Assembly: GCF_004751985.1 (NCBI RefSeq)
Contig: NZ_CP038492.1
Location: 1,550,001-1,614,000 of the forward strand
Reading direction: 5' to 3'
Source of the DNA: Rhodophyticola sp. CCM32
GTDB taxonomy: Bacteria; Pseudomonadota; Alphaproteobacteria; Rhodobacterales; Rhodobacteraceae
DNA: 64,000 nt
The position numbers and the translations under genes are program-made. Below, one piece after another: positions 46,014 through 54,435 of this stretch. Positions within the stretch are counted from its first letter, which is position 1. Every line of letters starts with the position of its first letter. The notes under the pieces are model-generated. The model was not told the DNA's origin, did not search any database, and saw nothing but the letters and a program-made list of their open reading frames with translations.

Positions 46014-47093
46014 ATGCGATACGGTATCATCGGCTGCGGCATGATGGGGCAGGAACATATCCGCAATATCCGGCTTCTGGGCGGGGCGGAGGTCACCGCG
46101 ATACTTGAACCCGATGCGGGTATGCGCGCCGAGGCTCAAGGCCTGGCGCCCGATGCGGTGATATATAACAGCCTGACGGATCTGGTTGCCAACCCGGATC
46201 TGGACGCGGTGGTGATTGCCTCGCCGAACCATCAGCATCTGCCGCAGCTTGAAAAGATTGCCGCCACCCGCGCCCTGCCCGTCCTGCTGGAAAAACCGGC
46301 CTTTACGGACCCTGATGATCTGCCCCGTTTGCAGCATCTGCACAGTGCCTATCCGGCGCTGATCTGGGTGGCGATGGAATATCGCTATATGCCGCCGATT
46401 GCCCGGTTTCTTGATCTGGCGGCGGCGGAAACCGGCGGCATCCGCCTGCTCAGCATCCGCGAACACCGCTTTCCGTTTTTGCAGAAAATCGGCGACTGGA
46501 ACCGGTTCAACCGCAATACCGGCGGGACGATGGTCGAAAAATGCTGCCATTTCTTCGATCTGATGCGGCTGGCCATCGGGGCGGACCCGGTGCGGGTGAT
46601 CGCCAGCGCGGGCCAGGCGGTGAACCATCTGGAGGAACGCTATGGCGGCGAGGCCCCGGATATCTGGGACAATGGCTATGTCATCGTTGATTTCGCCAAT
46701 GGGGCCCGCGCGATGCTGGAGCTTTGCATGTTCGCCGAAGGATCCCGCTATCAGGAGGAACTCTCTGCCGTGGGCCCGACCGGCAAACTGGAAGCGCTGG
46801 TGCCCGGCCCGATGCGGATGTGGCCCGATCATCTGGGCACGCCGCCGGTGCCCCGCGTGGTGGTCAGCCCGCGCGCCCCGCAGGGCCCGGTCGAGATCGA
46901 CGTGCCGGTGGACCCGACCCTGCTGGAGGCGGGCGACCATAACGGCGCCACCTATTACCAGCACAAGTTGTTTCTGGAGGCGTTGCAGACCGGCACAGCC
47001 CCCGAAGTCAGCCTGGAAGACGGGATTGCGGCGGTCCGCATGGGGCTGGCCGCGCAGCAATCGGCGCGTGAGGGTGTTATCGTGCCTCTCTGA
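46014..47093 (+). CDS. Gfo/Idh/MocA family oxidoreductase
   Basis: A 359-residue dehydrogenase with GIIGCGMMGQEHIRNI (NAD-binding) and LLEKPAFTDPDDL (EKP motif); MVEKCCHFFDLMRL provides the catalytic-His region. It begins 14 bases after the GntR stop. In the amino-sugar context it could oxidise an N-acetylated sugar or anhydro-sugar before phosphorylation. Confidence 0.87.
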   Translation: MRYGIIGCGMMGQEHIRNIRLLGGAEVTAILEPDAGMRAEAQGLAPDAVIYNSLTDLVANPDLDAVVIASPNHQHLPQLEKIAATRALPVLLEKPAFTDPDDLPRLQHLHSAYPALIWVAMEYRYMPPIARFLDLAAAETGGIRLLSIREHRFPFLQKIGDWNRFNRNTGGTMVEKCCHFFDLMRLAIGADPVRVIASAGQAVNHLEERYGGEAPDIWDNGYVIVDFANGARAMLELCMFAEGSRYQEELSAVGPTGKLEALVPGPMRMWPDHLGTPPVPRVVVSPRAPQGPVEIDVPVDPTLLEAGDHNGATYYQHKLFLEALQTGTAPEVSLEDGIAAVRMGLAAQQSAREGVIVPL

Positions 47094-47133
47094 CGGGCTG
47101 GCGGGCGCGGCCCGGCTTCCGTAGATTGGCCCC

Positions 47134-47976
47134 ATGACAGGGCGCCTGACAATTGGAATCGATGGGGGCGGCAGCGGCTGCCGGGTGGCGCTTCGACTGC
47201 CGGATGGCGCGGTGACCCGTGCCCGGGGCGGTCCCGCCAACGCCTTCACCGATGCGGGCCGTGCAGCGGCAGAGATCACCGAAACCCTGACCCGCATGCT
47301 GGACAAGGCCGGACAGCCCCTTGCAGCCTTGCAGGATGCCCGGATCTGCGCCGGGATCGCGGGCTGCCGCCTGCCGGTTCTTGCGAAAACCCTGACCGAT
47401 CGGCTGCCCTTTCCCGCGAGGATTGTCGATGACAGCGTCACCGCGCTTTACGGGGCCTTTGACGGCGGCGATGGCAGTCTGGTCAGTCTGGGCACCGGGT
47501 CGTTTTTCATCCGCAAGGCCGGGGATGAGGTGACCCATCTGGGCGGATGGGGCTTTGATCTGGGCGATGAAGCCTCGGGCGCCTGGCTGGGCCGCCGGGC
47601 GGTGACGCTCAGCCTGCAGGCGGCAGAGGGGCGGTTTGCCGAGGATGGGTTGACCAGGGCGGTGATGGCGCATTTGCCGCCCCATCCGCTGATCGACCTG
47701 AAAGATGCGGAACCTGCGGATTACGCCGCGCTGGCGCCTTTGGTCCTGCTACATAAAGACAGCCCTTTGGGAGAACGGCTTTTGTCCGAGACCCTGGCCG
47801 AGCTGCACCGGGGGTTGCACGATCTGGGTCATGTGGCCAGCGCGCCGCTGGTGCTGGGCGGCGGTTTCGGTGTGGCGCTAGCGCCCCATCTTCCCCCTGA
47901 GATGCAGGCGGGGCTGGTGCCCCCGCTTGGCACCGCCCTTGACGGCGCGCTGGCACTGGCTGAGGCGCTGCCATGA
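47134..47976 (+). CDS. N-acetylglucosamine kinase-like ATPase (BadF/BadG family)
   Basis: A 280-residue actin-fold kinase: IGIDGGGSGCRVAL is the phosphate-1 loop, DDSVTALYGAF the second acidic motif and SLGTGSFF the phosphate-2 loop; LGGGFGVALAPHL is near the C-terminus. BadF-type kinases of this kind phosphorylate GlcNAc or glucosamine. Stop overlaps the nagA start by four bases, which fits GlcNAc-6-phosphate being passed to NagA. Confidence 0.86.
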   Translation: MTGRLTIGIDGGGSGCRVALRLPDGAVTRARGGPANAFTDAGRAAAEITETLTRMLDKAGQPLAALQDARICAGIAGCRLPVLAKTLTDRLPFPARIVDDSVTALYGAFDGGDGSLVSLGTGSFFIRKAGDEVTHLGGWGFDLGDEASGAWLGRRAVTLSLQAAEGRFAEDGLTRAVMAHLPPHPLIDLKDAEPADYAALAPLVLLHKDSPLGERLLSETLAELHRGLHDLGHVASAPLVLGGGFGVALAPHLPPEMQAGLVPPLGTALDGALALAEALP

Positions 47977-49100
47977 CCCTGTTCAGGAACGTGGATATTC
48001 TGGATGGCGATGGCTGGCGGCGCGGTGTGGATATCACCGTCGACGATGGCCGGATTGCCGATATTCGCGATAGCATGGCCATCCCGGGCGCCCGGGTGAT
48101 CTCTCCCGGTCTGGTTGATTTGCAGGTCAATGGCGGGGGCGGGCTGATGCTGGGCGACTGCCGGACCCCGGAGGATATCGGACAGATTGTGCTGGCCCAT
48201 CGCCGGTTGGGCACAACCCATATCCTGCCCACCCTGATCTCGGACAGTTTTGCGGCGACCGCGCGGGTGATTGAGCTTCTGGCCAAGGCCCGGCTTTCGG
48301 TGCCGGGTCTTTCGGGTCTGCATCTGGAAGGGCCGCATCTGGCGATACCGGGGGCCCATGATCCGGGCCTGCTGCGCCCGATGAATGCGGAAGACCTGGC
48401 GCTTTATCTGAAGGCGAAAACCCGGCTTGGGACGCTGATGATCACGCTTGCCCCGGAACAGGTAAGCCTTGAGCAGATATCGACGCTGGCCGAGGCCGGG
48501 GTGATTGTTGCGCTTGGGCACGGCGCCTGCACCTATGACGACGCGATTGCCGCGTTTGAGGCCGGCGCGCGGATGGCCACACATCTGTTCAACGCCATGT
48601 CCGGCCTGCATCACCGGGCGCCGGGGCTGGCGGGCGCGGCGCTGGACCGGGCCGAAGCCTTCGGGCTGATCGCCGATGGGCATCATCTGCATGATGCGGG
48701 CCTGCGGCTGGCCGCCCGCGCCCGGCCCGATGCGGTTCTGCTGGTCAGCGATGCGATGGCCGTGGCAGGCACCGGGGCCAAGGGTTTCGCCCTGAACGGG
48801 CGGCAGATCACCCGCAAGGGCGGGCAATTGACCTTGAGCGACGGCACTTTGGCGGGCGCCGATACCAGCCTGCTGCACTGCGCCCTCTATCTGGCGAAAG
48901 TGCTGGATGTTCCCCCGGTCGAGACCCTGCCCTATGCGTTTGATGCCCCCTGGCGACTGCTGACCGGCAGCCCGAACCGGATTGCCGAGGGGGACGCGGC
49001 GGCGTTTTTCATCGGCGACAGAAATGGCCTGACCCTGTTCGATCTCGACACGCTGCACCATGTCGCGTTACCCGAACATATCGTCCGGCCCGATGACTAG
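47973..49100 (+). CDS. nagA: N-acetylglucosamine-6-phosphate deacetylase
   Basis: A 375-residue amidohydrolase-superfamily enzyme that deacetylates GlcNAc-6-phosphate. Signatures: PGLVDLQVNGGGGLML, the metal ligand Glu in HLEGPHLA, histidines in LGHGACTYDDA and HLFNAMSGLHHR, and the catalytic Asp in LVSDAMAV. Full length. It ends the operon; nagB and a GlcNAc transporter are not in the window. The stop codon is immediately followed by a truncated family B repeat. Confidence 0.94.
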   Translation: MTLFRNVDILDGDGWRRGVDITVDDGRIADIRDSMAIPGARVISPGLVDLQVNGGGGLMLGDCRTPEDIGQIVLAHRRLGTTHILPTLISDSFAATARVIELLAKARLSVPGLSGLHLEGPHLAIPGAHDPGLLRPMNAEDLALYLKAKTRLGTLMITLAPEQVSLEQISTLAEAGVIVALGHGACTYDDAIAAFEAGARMATHLFNAMSGLHHRAPGLAGAALDRAEAFGLIADGHHLHDAGLRLAARARPDAVLLVSDAMAVAGTGAKGFALNGRQITRKGGQLTLSDGTLAGADTSLLHCALYLAKVLDVPPVETLPYAFDAPWRLLTGSPNRIAEGDAAAFFIGDRNGLTLFDLDTLHHVALPEHIVRPDD

Positions 49101-49155
49101 GGCGGTTTGCGTTTTATATGAGGTAGATCCATCGAAAACGCGTTCGGCCCGAAGA
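49101..49155 (+). repeat. Half copy of family B palindromic element
   Basis: GCGGTTTGCGTTTTATATGAGG, interrupted only by small changes, followed by CCATCGAAAACGCGTTCG and CCGAAG, matches the left half of the element inserted in the IS5-type transposase at 52112-52207. The right half is absent; a family A repeat follows after about 10 bases. Confidence 0.75.
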
Positions 49156-49165
49156 GGATTTGCGC

Positions 49166-49254
49166 AGAGGGCATCGCCCGAACCGAGGGGCAGGAAGCGA
49201 AGCGCCCGCCCCGTGGGGGCGGTTCGGGCGCTGCCCGGCGGTGCCGCCGGGCGG
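49166..49254 (+). repeat. Dispersed palindromic repeat, family A copy 3
   Basis: The outer arms (49169-49184 and 49221-49236) pair over 16 positions with one mismatch; the inner CCGCCCC/GGGGCGG stem and terminal CCCGGCGG-tg-CCGCCGGG hairpin (49234-49251) are intact. Same orientation as the other two copies. It follows nagA and could terminate that operon. Confidence 0.85.
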
Positions 49255-49292
49255 GAGGCTGGTATAGATGTTTCAGGCAGTCGAGACGTGTT

Positions 49293-49450
49293 TTAATGCA
49301 CCTGCCCCGTCGCAACACCGGCAATCAGCGATGCGGTGGACAGGATGCCGTCATTGGCCCCCATCACCGCCGCGCAAAGCCATCCCGCGCGACCGGATAG
49401 ATGCGGTTCCTTATGGGCTGGGAAAGAAGGGGCGTCCTGCGTGCTGGCTC
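49293..49450 (-). pseudogene. N-terminal remnant of a VIT1/CCC1-family transporter
   Basis: Read on the minus strand, about 50 codons give ...HKEPHLSGRAGWLCAAV followed by MGANDGILSTASLIAGVA and a stop at 49293-49295. This matches the N-terminus and first helix of VIT1/CCC1 iron/manganese transporters (GANDGI-type signature). No start codon is seen and the remaining four helices are absent, so it is a gene fragment left by deletion, probably linked to the repeats beside it. Confidence 0.65.
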
Positions 49451-49489
49451 AGTAATTTTTTCTGTGGCTGACGCCGGGATCGGGACATG

Positions 49490-50902
49490 TCAGGGGGATG
49501 GCAGGCCGGTCTTGCCGGGGTTCAGGATATTCAGCGGGTCAAGCGCGGATTTGATCGCCGCCATGGCCGTCATCGCGGGATCGCCCAACTCGCGCACCAG
49601 ATACTGCGCCTTGCCCTGACCGATGCCATGTTCCCCGGTACAGGTGCCATCCATGGAAATCGCCAGATCATTCAGCCAGCCGATATAGGTTTCAGAGCGC
49701 GCAACCTCGGCGCTGTCCTCGATGTCGATCAGCAGCAAGACATGGAAATTGCCATCCCCCACATGGCCGACAACCGGGGCGGTGATCCCCATTTCAGCGG
49801 CCTTTTCCTGTGCTGCGGTCACACAATCGGCCAGCCGCGAGACAGGCACACAGACATCGGTCGAGATCGCCTTGGCCCCCGGGCGCAGGGCCAGAGACGC
49901 CCAATACGCATCATGACGCGCCTGCCAGAGACGATTGCGGTCTTCCTCCCGCGCGGTGGCCTGAAAATCATGCCCGCCGAACTCTTCCGCGATCTCGCCG
50001 AATGCGTCGGCCTGTTCCTGCACACCCCTGGGGGAGCCATGGAATTCCAGCAACAGCAACGGGGTTTCCGGCAGGGTCAGCTTGGAATAGGCGTTGACGG
50101 CCTGCACGGTCAGCGCATCCAGCAACTCGATCCGCGCCACGGGCAGCCCGTATTGAATGGTGGCGATGACCGTGTTGCACGCCGCCTCGACCGACCCGAA
50201 GGAACAGGTGGCCGCCGAGGTCGCCTCGGGGATGCCCTGCAGGCGCAGCGTGATCTCGGTGATCAGCCCAAGCGTGCCTTCCGAACCCACCATCAGGCGG
50301 GTCAGGTCATACCCGGCGGAGGTTTTGCGCGCCCGGGCCGCGGTTTTCAGCACCTCGCCCGAGGCAAGCACGGCTTTCAGCGCCAGCACATTATCCTTCA
50401 TCGTGCCATAACGCACCGCATTGGTGCCCGAGGCATTGGTGGCCGCCATCCCGCCAAGCGAGGCATCGGCGCCGGGATCGATCGGGAAGAACAGCCCGGT
50501 ATCGCGCAGATAGGTGTTCAGCGCCTTGCGCGTCACCCCGGGCTGGATCACCACATCCATATCCTCGGGATGGACCGCAAGAATGCTGTTCATCTGGCTG
50601 AGATCAATGCAGATCCCGCCTGCGGGCGCGTTCACATGGCCTTCCAGCGAAGTGCCGGTGCCAAACGGGATCACCGGGACCTGATGGGTGGCGCAGATGC
50701 GCATGATCTCCTGCACCTCTTCGGTGGATTGGGCGAAAATCACCGCATCGGGGGGCTGGTTCCGCAACCAGGTGGTGGTGTGCCCATGCTGTTCGCGCAG
50801 GGCCTGCCCGGTCTCAAGCCGTGCACCAAAACGTTGGGTCAGAATGCCAAGCGCAGTGGCAATGCCATCTTCATTACGGGGCAGATCGGCCAACAGGGCC
50901 AT
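49490..50902 (-). CDS. FAD-linked oxidase, D-lactate/glycolate dehydrogenase type
   Basis: A 470-residue flavoprotein of the GlcD/Dld family. The FAD-binding PCMH domain has VPFGTGTSLEGHV, NASGTNAVRYGTMKDN and GSEGTLGLI; the C-terminal domain has the active-site segment VVGHVGDGNFH and GEHGIGQGK. It probably passes electrons from D-lactate or another 2-hydroxy acid to the quinone or cytochrome pool. It is a single gene with repeats on both sides. Confidence 0.88.
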   Translation of the reverse strand: MALLADLPRNEDGIATALGILTQRFGARLETGQALREQHGHTTTWLRNQPPDAVIFAQSTEEVQEIMRICATHQVPVIPFGTGTSLEGHVNAPAGGICIDLSQMNSILAVHPEDMDVVIQPGVTRKALNTYLRDTGLFFPIDPGADASLGGMAATNASGTNAVRYGTMKDNVLALKAVLASGEVLKTAARARKTSAGYDLTRLMVGSEGTLGLITEITLRLQGIPEATSAATCSFGSVEAACNTVIATIQYGLPVARIELLDALTVQAVNAYSKLTLPETPLLLLEFHGSPRGVQEQADAFGEIAEEFGGHDFQATAREEDRNRLWQARHDAYWASLALRPGAKAISTDVCVPVSRLADCVTAAQEKAAEMGITAPVVGHVGDGNFHVLLLIDIEDSAEVARSETYIGWLNDLAISMDGTCTGEHGIGQGKAQYLVRELGDPAMTAMAAIKSALDPLNILNPGKTGLPSP

Positions 50903-50964
50903 GGGCGGGACTCCCTTCAGGTTCGGTATGGGGCGCAGCCTAAAGCACCCTGCCTGAAACTTGA

Positions 50965-51010
50965 ATCACAAATACCCTGCCACGCTTCGCGTTCACAGGG
51001 TATTTGTGAT
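50965..51010. repeat. 15-bp perfect inverted repeat
   Basis: ATCACAAATACCCTG (50965-50979) and CAGGGTATTTGTGAT (50996-51010) pair perfectly around a 16-base loop. It is just upstream of the flavoprotein gene start, so it could be a regulatory stem or operator rather than a terminator. Confidence 0.6.
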
Positions 51011-51213
51011 GCGCGATGTCTCAGGTTTAAGGCAGCATGCTATATCTGCCGGGCTCCGGGGTGGCAATCGGCGGGTCATCCACAGGTTTTCGGGCCAAAG
51101 ACCGGATCGTTATATAAATGTCATCAACGCTTTACCTGATTGACATATCGGCAGGCCAGCGTCAGCGGCATCTGCCTCACCTGTTTGAGCCTGGCAGTCT
51201 GCCCCGCCCGGGA

Positions 51214-51243
51214 ACCGGCGCCTTGCCCCCCAAAGGCGCCGGT
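51214..51243. terminator. GC-rich hairpin
   Basis: ACCGGCGCCTT (51214-51224) pairs with AAGGCGCCGGT (51233-51243) around an eight-base C-rich loop. No poly-T tail follows. Confidence 0.45.
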
Positions 51244-51379
51244 CACGGGATCCCGCAGAATGCGCGGCCCAAAACTCTGTCCCATGAGGCCCTGCGGGAA
51301 TTTCACCCGCGCAATATGTGCATTTCATCATGATCGGGGTGGCCCAAGGGGCTGCCCCTTTTTCTTGGCCCTTTTCAGT

Positions 51380-51449
51380 CCAGATCAAACGCACACCGCT
51401 TTCAGGCGGAATTCTCCAGAATTCCCCGTGGAAAACTGGAGTTTTCCAC
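51380..51449. repeat. Repeat family C copy 2 with a family B-like end
   Basis: CAGATCAAACGCACACCGC resembles the right end of the family B element (52189-52207). It is followed by GGAATTCT-cc-AGAATTCC (51408-51425) and GTGGAAAACT-gg-AGTTTTCCAC (51428-51449), the same two modules seen at 43078-43120 but in the reverse order, that is, on the opposite strand. Confidence 0.7.
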
Positions 51450-51564
51450 CCCTCTCGACGCATCCGGCAGCGTGGCGTTTCGACTAGGGTTCGTACTCAA
51501 TTGGGGGATTTCGCTTGAGTGTTTGATCTGCTTCACTCCTGTTCCAAACAGGCGGGAGATTTTG

Positions 51565-51993
51565 ATGGCACCGAACCTTTATTGGCTCAGCGACGAGGAA
51601 TGGGCATCGATCCAGCCGCATTTGCCGACCGGACGGTGTGGGGCGCGGCGGGTGGATGACAGGCGGGTTATCTCCGGCATCCTGCACATGCTCCGGACAG
51701 GTGCCCGCTGGCGCGACTGTCCGACCGATTATGGCCCCTACACCACGATCTACAATCGCTTCAACCGGTGGTCCAAGCAGGGGGTCTGGGAGGATGTTTT
51801 CTATGTCTTATCAGGCTCCTCTGGCGTGATCGGCACGACCAGCGCTGACAGCACATCGATCAAGGCACACCGTTCGGCCTCGGGCGGAAAAGGGGGGAGT
51901 ATGCACAAGCCATCGGACGATCTCGCGGTGGACGGGCGACCAAGATTCATGCCGTCACCGACGAGGCGGGGAGGCCGGTTGCGCTGTGCCTGA
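51565..51993 (+). CDS. IS5-family transposase, OrfA
   Basis: A 142-residue first frame with the DUF4096-type N-terminal region (LYWLSDEEWASIQPHLP, RRVDDRRVISGILHMLRTGARWRDCP, YGPYTTIYNRFNRW) and the first catalytic Asp in SADSTSIKAHRSA. As in other two-frame IS5 relatives, the catalytic domain continues in a -1 frame after the AAAAGGGGGG run near 51888, so OrfA alone is probably not the full enzyme. Ribosome site GGGAG precedes the ATG. Confidence 0.82.
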   Translation: MAPNLYWLSDEEWASIQPHLPTGRCGARRVDDRRVISGILHMLRTGARWRDCPTDYGPYTTIYNRFNRWSKQGVWEDVFYVLSGSSGVIGTTSADSTSIKAHRSASGGKGGSMHKPSDDLAVDGRPRFMPSPTRRGGRLRCA

Positions 51994-52427
51994 CACCGGG
52001 CCAAGCGCATGATCTGAACGGCATTGCGGAGCTTTTGACACGCATCCCGACCCCGCGCCGTCTCCTCGCAGACCGCGCCTACGACGCGCGGCGGTTGCGT
52101 GACTGGCTAAAGCGGTTTGCGTTTTAGATGAGGCAACCCCATCGAAAACCGCGTTCGAGCCGAAGGCGAGAGGCAGCGGTTTTCGATTCAGATCAAACGC
52201 AAACCGCCATCGCCGAACGCGGATGCGAATCTGTGATCCCGCCAAATCCCACGCGAAAACACCCACATTCCTATGACAGGCACGCGTATCGCGGGCGCAA
52301 TGTGGTTGAGCGCATGTTCTGTCGCCTCAAGGATTTCCGCAGAATAGCAACACGTTACGATAAGCGTGCCGATGTATTCCTGTCCGCAGTCTTTCTCGTA
52401 GCCGCAATCGTTTGGTGGACCAATTGA
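51900..52427 (+). pseudogene. IS5-family transposase, OrfB, split by a palindromic insertion
   Basis: The second frame reads AIGRSRGGRTTKIHAVTDEA..., carries LLADRAYDARRLRDWL (second catalytic Asp) and is then broken: the inserted element introduces a TAG at 52125-52127. After the insertion the original frame resumes (GCESVIPPNPTRK, YRGRNVVERMFCRLKDFRR with the catalytic Glu) to a stop at 52425-52427. The insertion is 102 bases, a multiple of three, but the internal stop inactivates the transposase. Confidence 0.8.
52112..52207. repeat. Palindromic mini-element, family B, inserted in a transposase gene
   Basis: Outer arms GCGGTTTGCGTTT (52112-52124) / AAACGCAAACCGC (52195-52207) are perfect, and nested inner arms ATCGAAAACCGC (52141-52152) / GCGGTTTTCGAT (52176-52187) are also perfect, so the whole element folds as one interrupted hairpin. 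Half copies occur at 49101-49155 and 51380-51399. Its presence inside a coding sequence shows that it moves. Confidence 0.85.
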
Positions 52428-52439
52428 GTCCTGACCCTA

Positions 52440-53602
52440 GTCACCTGGAACTGTAATTCGTATCATTGTTTGAACTGAGCTTCAGGAGGTGATGCGATGG
52501 TTGGACGGGTTGCGGATGCGGTGGTGCTGAGCGATGAAGAGCGCCGCTTTCTCGAAGGTCAGGTTCGGCAGCACAAGACGCCCCGGTCTTTGTCGGATCG
52601 CTGTCGGATGATCCTGTTGTGCGCCGAGGGGCTGCCCAGCAAGGAAGTGGCTGCACAGCTTGGCGTGCACGAGCACACGGTGGGCAAATGGCGCAGGCGT
52701 TTTGCACAGGATCGGATCGAAGGCCTCACCGACGAATACCGCCCCGGTCGCCCGCGCACGGTGTCGGATGAACAGGTGGCCGAGGTGATCGAGCGCACGC
52801 TGAACACCATGCCAAAGGACGCAACCCACTGGTCGATCCGCTCAATGGCTGCCGCGACGGGGCTGTCTCACACAACAATTCGGCGGATTTGGAACGCATT
52901 CGGGCTACAGCCACACCGCAGCGAGACTTTCAAACTCTCAACCGATCCGCTGTTCGTGGACAAGGTGCAGGATATTGTCGGGTTGTACCTGTCGCCGCCG
53001 AACCGGGCTATCGTGTTGTGCGTAGACGAGAAATCCCAGATTCAAGCGCTGGATCGGGAACAGCCGGTCCTGCCCATGGCGCCCGGCGTGGCTGAGCGGA
53101 GAACTCACACTTACATCCGCCACGGTACGACCTCGCTCTTTGCCGCTCTGGATATTGCCACCGGTGCCGTGATCGGAAAGTGCTACAAACGGCATCGTGC
53201 AACAGAGTTTCCGGACTTTCTCAAAAAGATCGACCGGCACGTGCCCGCAGGCCCCGACGTGCATATCGTCATGGACAATTATGCCACCCACAAGACGCCG
53301 AGGGTCAAGGCTTGGCTGGCGCGCCGCCCGCATTGGCACGTCCACTTCACGCCTACGTCAGCGTCATGGATCAACCAGGTGGACCGCTGGTTCGCCGAAT
53401 TGACCCGCAAGCAGCTACAGCGGGGCGTGCACCGATCAACCGTAGAGTTGGAGGCCGACATTGTGGCATTCATCGAGGCCCACAACGAGAACCCAACGCC
53501 GTACAAGTGGGTCAAATCCGCAGACGAAATCCTCGCATCCGTCAAACGGTTCTGCCAGCAAACTCAGCAAACCTTATGCCGCGAACTTTAGATACAGGTG
53601 AC
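52440..53602 (+). mobile_element. IS630-family insertion sequence
   Basis: Terminal repeats begin GTCACCTG (left) and, reversed, GTCACCTG (right), each bordered by TA (52438-52439 and 53603-53604), the TA target duplication of IS630. 1163 bp with one intact transposase gene. Both TA borders are shared with neighbouring IS5-type elements. Confidence 0.88.
52497..53591 (+). CDS. IS630-family transposase
   Basis: A 364-residue DDE transposase. The N-terminal helix-turn-helix region ([24 protein letters not shown]) is followed by the DDE domain with Asp in [15 protein letters not shown], Asp in [11 protein letters not shown] and Glu in [16 protein letters not shown]. Full length with an AGGAGGT ribosome site; probably active. 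Confidence 0.92.
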   Translation: MVGRVADAVVLSDEERRFLEGQVRQHKTPRSLSDRCRMILLCAEGLPSKEVAAQLGVHEHTVGKWRRRFAQDRIEGLTDEYRPGRPRTVSDEQVAEVIERTLNTMPKDATHWSIRSMAAATGLSHTTIRRIWNAFGLQPHRSETFKLSTDPLFVDKVQDIVGLYLSPPNRAIVLCVDEKSQIQALDREQPVLPMAPGVAERRTHTYIRHGTTSLFAALDIATGAVIGKCYKRHRATEFPDFLKKIDRHVPAGPDVHIVMDNYATHKTPRVKAWLARRPHWHVHFTPTSASWINQVDRWFAELTRKQLQRGVHRSTVELEADIVAFIEAHNENPTPYKWVKSADEILASVKRFCQQTQQTLCREL

Positions 53603-53614
53603 TAGGGCGTAGAC

Positions 53615-54050
53615 TCATAAGAACCAAATCACTGTAGCGGCGATGTGGGCGGCCGCGAGGAAGGTGTTGGGGCATCGGAATGTGCGCAGGCTGAGTTGTC
53701 GCCAGTCTTTCAGGCGATTGAACATGCGCTCTACGATATTGCGGGTTTTGTAGAGATCTGCGTCATATTCAAACTGCACCTTGCGGTTTTTGCGGGGCGG
53801 GATGCAGGCTGTTGCCTCTGCCTTGGTCAGCCAGTCACGCAGGTGATTGGCGTCATAGCCACGGTCCGCGATGACGGTGCAGCCTTTGGCGACATAGGGT
53901 TCAAGGCACTGGCGTGCTTGGGAAATATCGGCCCGATTTCCCGCAGTCAGCCCCAAGTGAACCGGGCAACCGCCACCGTCGCAAACCAGATGCAGCTTCG
54001 AATTCAGCCCGCCTTTGGTCTTGCCGATGCTCCGTCCGCCCGGGCTGTTT
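53615..54050 (-). CDS. IS5-family transposase, OrfB
   Basis: The second frame, entered by -1 slippage on seven consecutive A residues (T7 on the plus strand, 54048-54054). It contains HLGLTAGNRADISQARQ, VIADRGYDANHLRDWL (catalytic Asp) and NIVERMFNRLKDWRQLSLR (catalytic Glu), ending at 53615. The first internal ATG is at 53956, but independent translation is unlikely. Confidence 0.8.
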
Positions 54051-54378
54051 TTTTGACACCGTTCGCTGCGATCCGATGCGTTTTGACATGGCTCGCATCG
54101 ATCATGAGTGTCGACAGGTCGGCCGTCTCGCGCGCCAGCGCGTCAAAGACACGTTCGAAAACGCCTGCCTCGGACCAACGTTTCCAGCGGTTGTAGAGCG
54201 TCTTTGCCGGGCCATATTCGGGCGGCACATCGGACCAGCGATAGCCTCGCTGGATACAGAAAATGATCCCGGACAAGACACGACGATCATCCACCCGTGG
54301 CACGCCTCGGGGCTTGTTTGGCAGCAAAGGACTGATTTTATTGAACTGTTCTTCGGTGAGCCGGAAATTCGACGACAT
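54004..54378 (-). CDS. IS5-family transposase, OrfA
   Basis: A 124-residue first frame: FRLTEEQFNKISPLLP, RVDDRRVLSGIIFCIQRGYRWSDVP and the first catalytic Asp in LMIDASHVKTHR. It runs past the A7 slip site and ends in an unrelated tail. Fusion with OrfB by frameshifting makes the active transposase. Confidence 0.85.
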   Translation of the reverse strand: MSSNFRLTEEQFNKISPLLPNKPRGVPRVDDRRVLSGIIFCIQRGYRWSDVPPEYGPAKTLYNRWKRWSEAGVFERVFDALARETADLSTLMIDASHVKTHRIAANGVKKTARADGASARPKAG

Positions 54379-54435
54379 GAAACCTCCCAGATTTCACATC
54401 TTGAAGCACATCGCCATTTATAGGTCTACGCCCTA

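Larger units (their letters stand above)
50903..51483. other. Repeat-rich intergenic region before the mobile elements
   Basis: These 581 bases hold a 15-bp inverted repeat (50965-51010), an 11-bp GC hairpin (51214-51243), a family B end and two family C palindromes (51380-51449). Frames open across it on both strands have no recognisable domain or ribosome site. No gene is supported. Confidence 0.5.
51487..52437 (+). mobile_element. IS5-family (IS427-like) element, interrupted
   Basis: The ends GGGTTCGTACTCAATTG (left) and, reversed, GGGTCAGGACTCAATTG (right) form imperfect terminal repeats, flanked by TA inside CTAG on both sides. It is 951 bp including about 100 bp of a nested palindromic element, leaving about 850 bp, the normal length of the group. 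It carries a two-frame transposase (orfA, orfB). The right TA is shared with the abutting IS630 element. Confidence 0.85.
53605..54433 (-). mobile_element. IS5-family (IS427-like) element, apparently intact
   Basis: 829 bp with terminal repeats GGGCGTAGAC (left, 53605) and, reversed from 54433, the same ten bases, flanked by TA at 53603-53604 and 54434-54435. It carries OrfA and OrfB joined by an A7 slippery run. It differs in sequence from the element at 51.5 kb. Confidence 0.88.

Noticed and set aside
51110..51463. Minus-strand frame of 117 codons between the flavoprotein gene and the first IS
   Set aside because: It runs through palindromic repeats, has no ribosome site or recognisable domain, and its composition follows the repeats.
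51565..52427. Frame change between OrfA and OrfB of the first IS5-type element as a mutation
   Set aside because: Two-frame transposases joined by -1 slippage are normal in this group, and a slippery AAAAGGGGGG run is at the junction. Only the palindrome insertion counts as damage.
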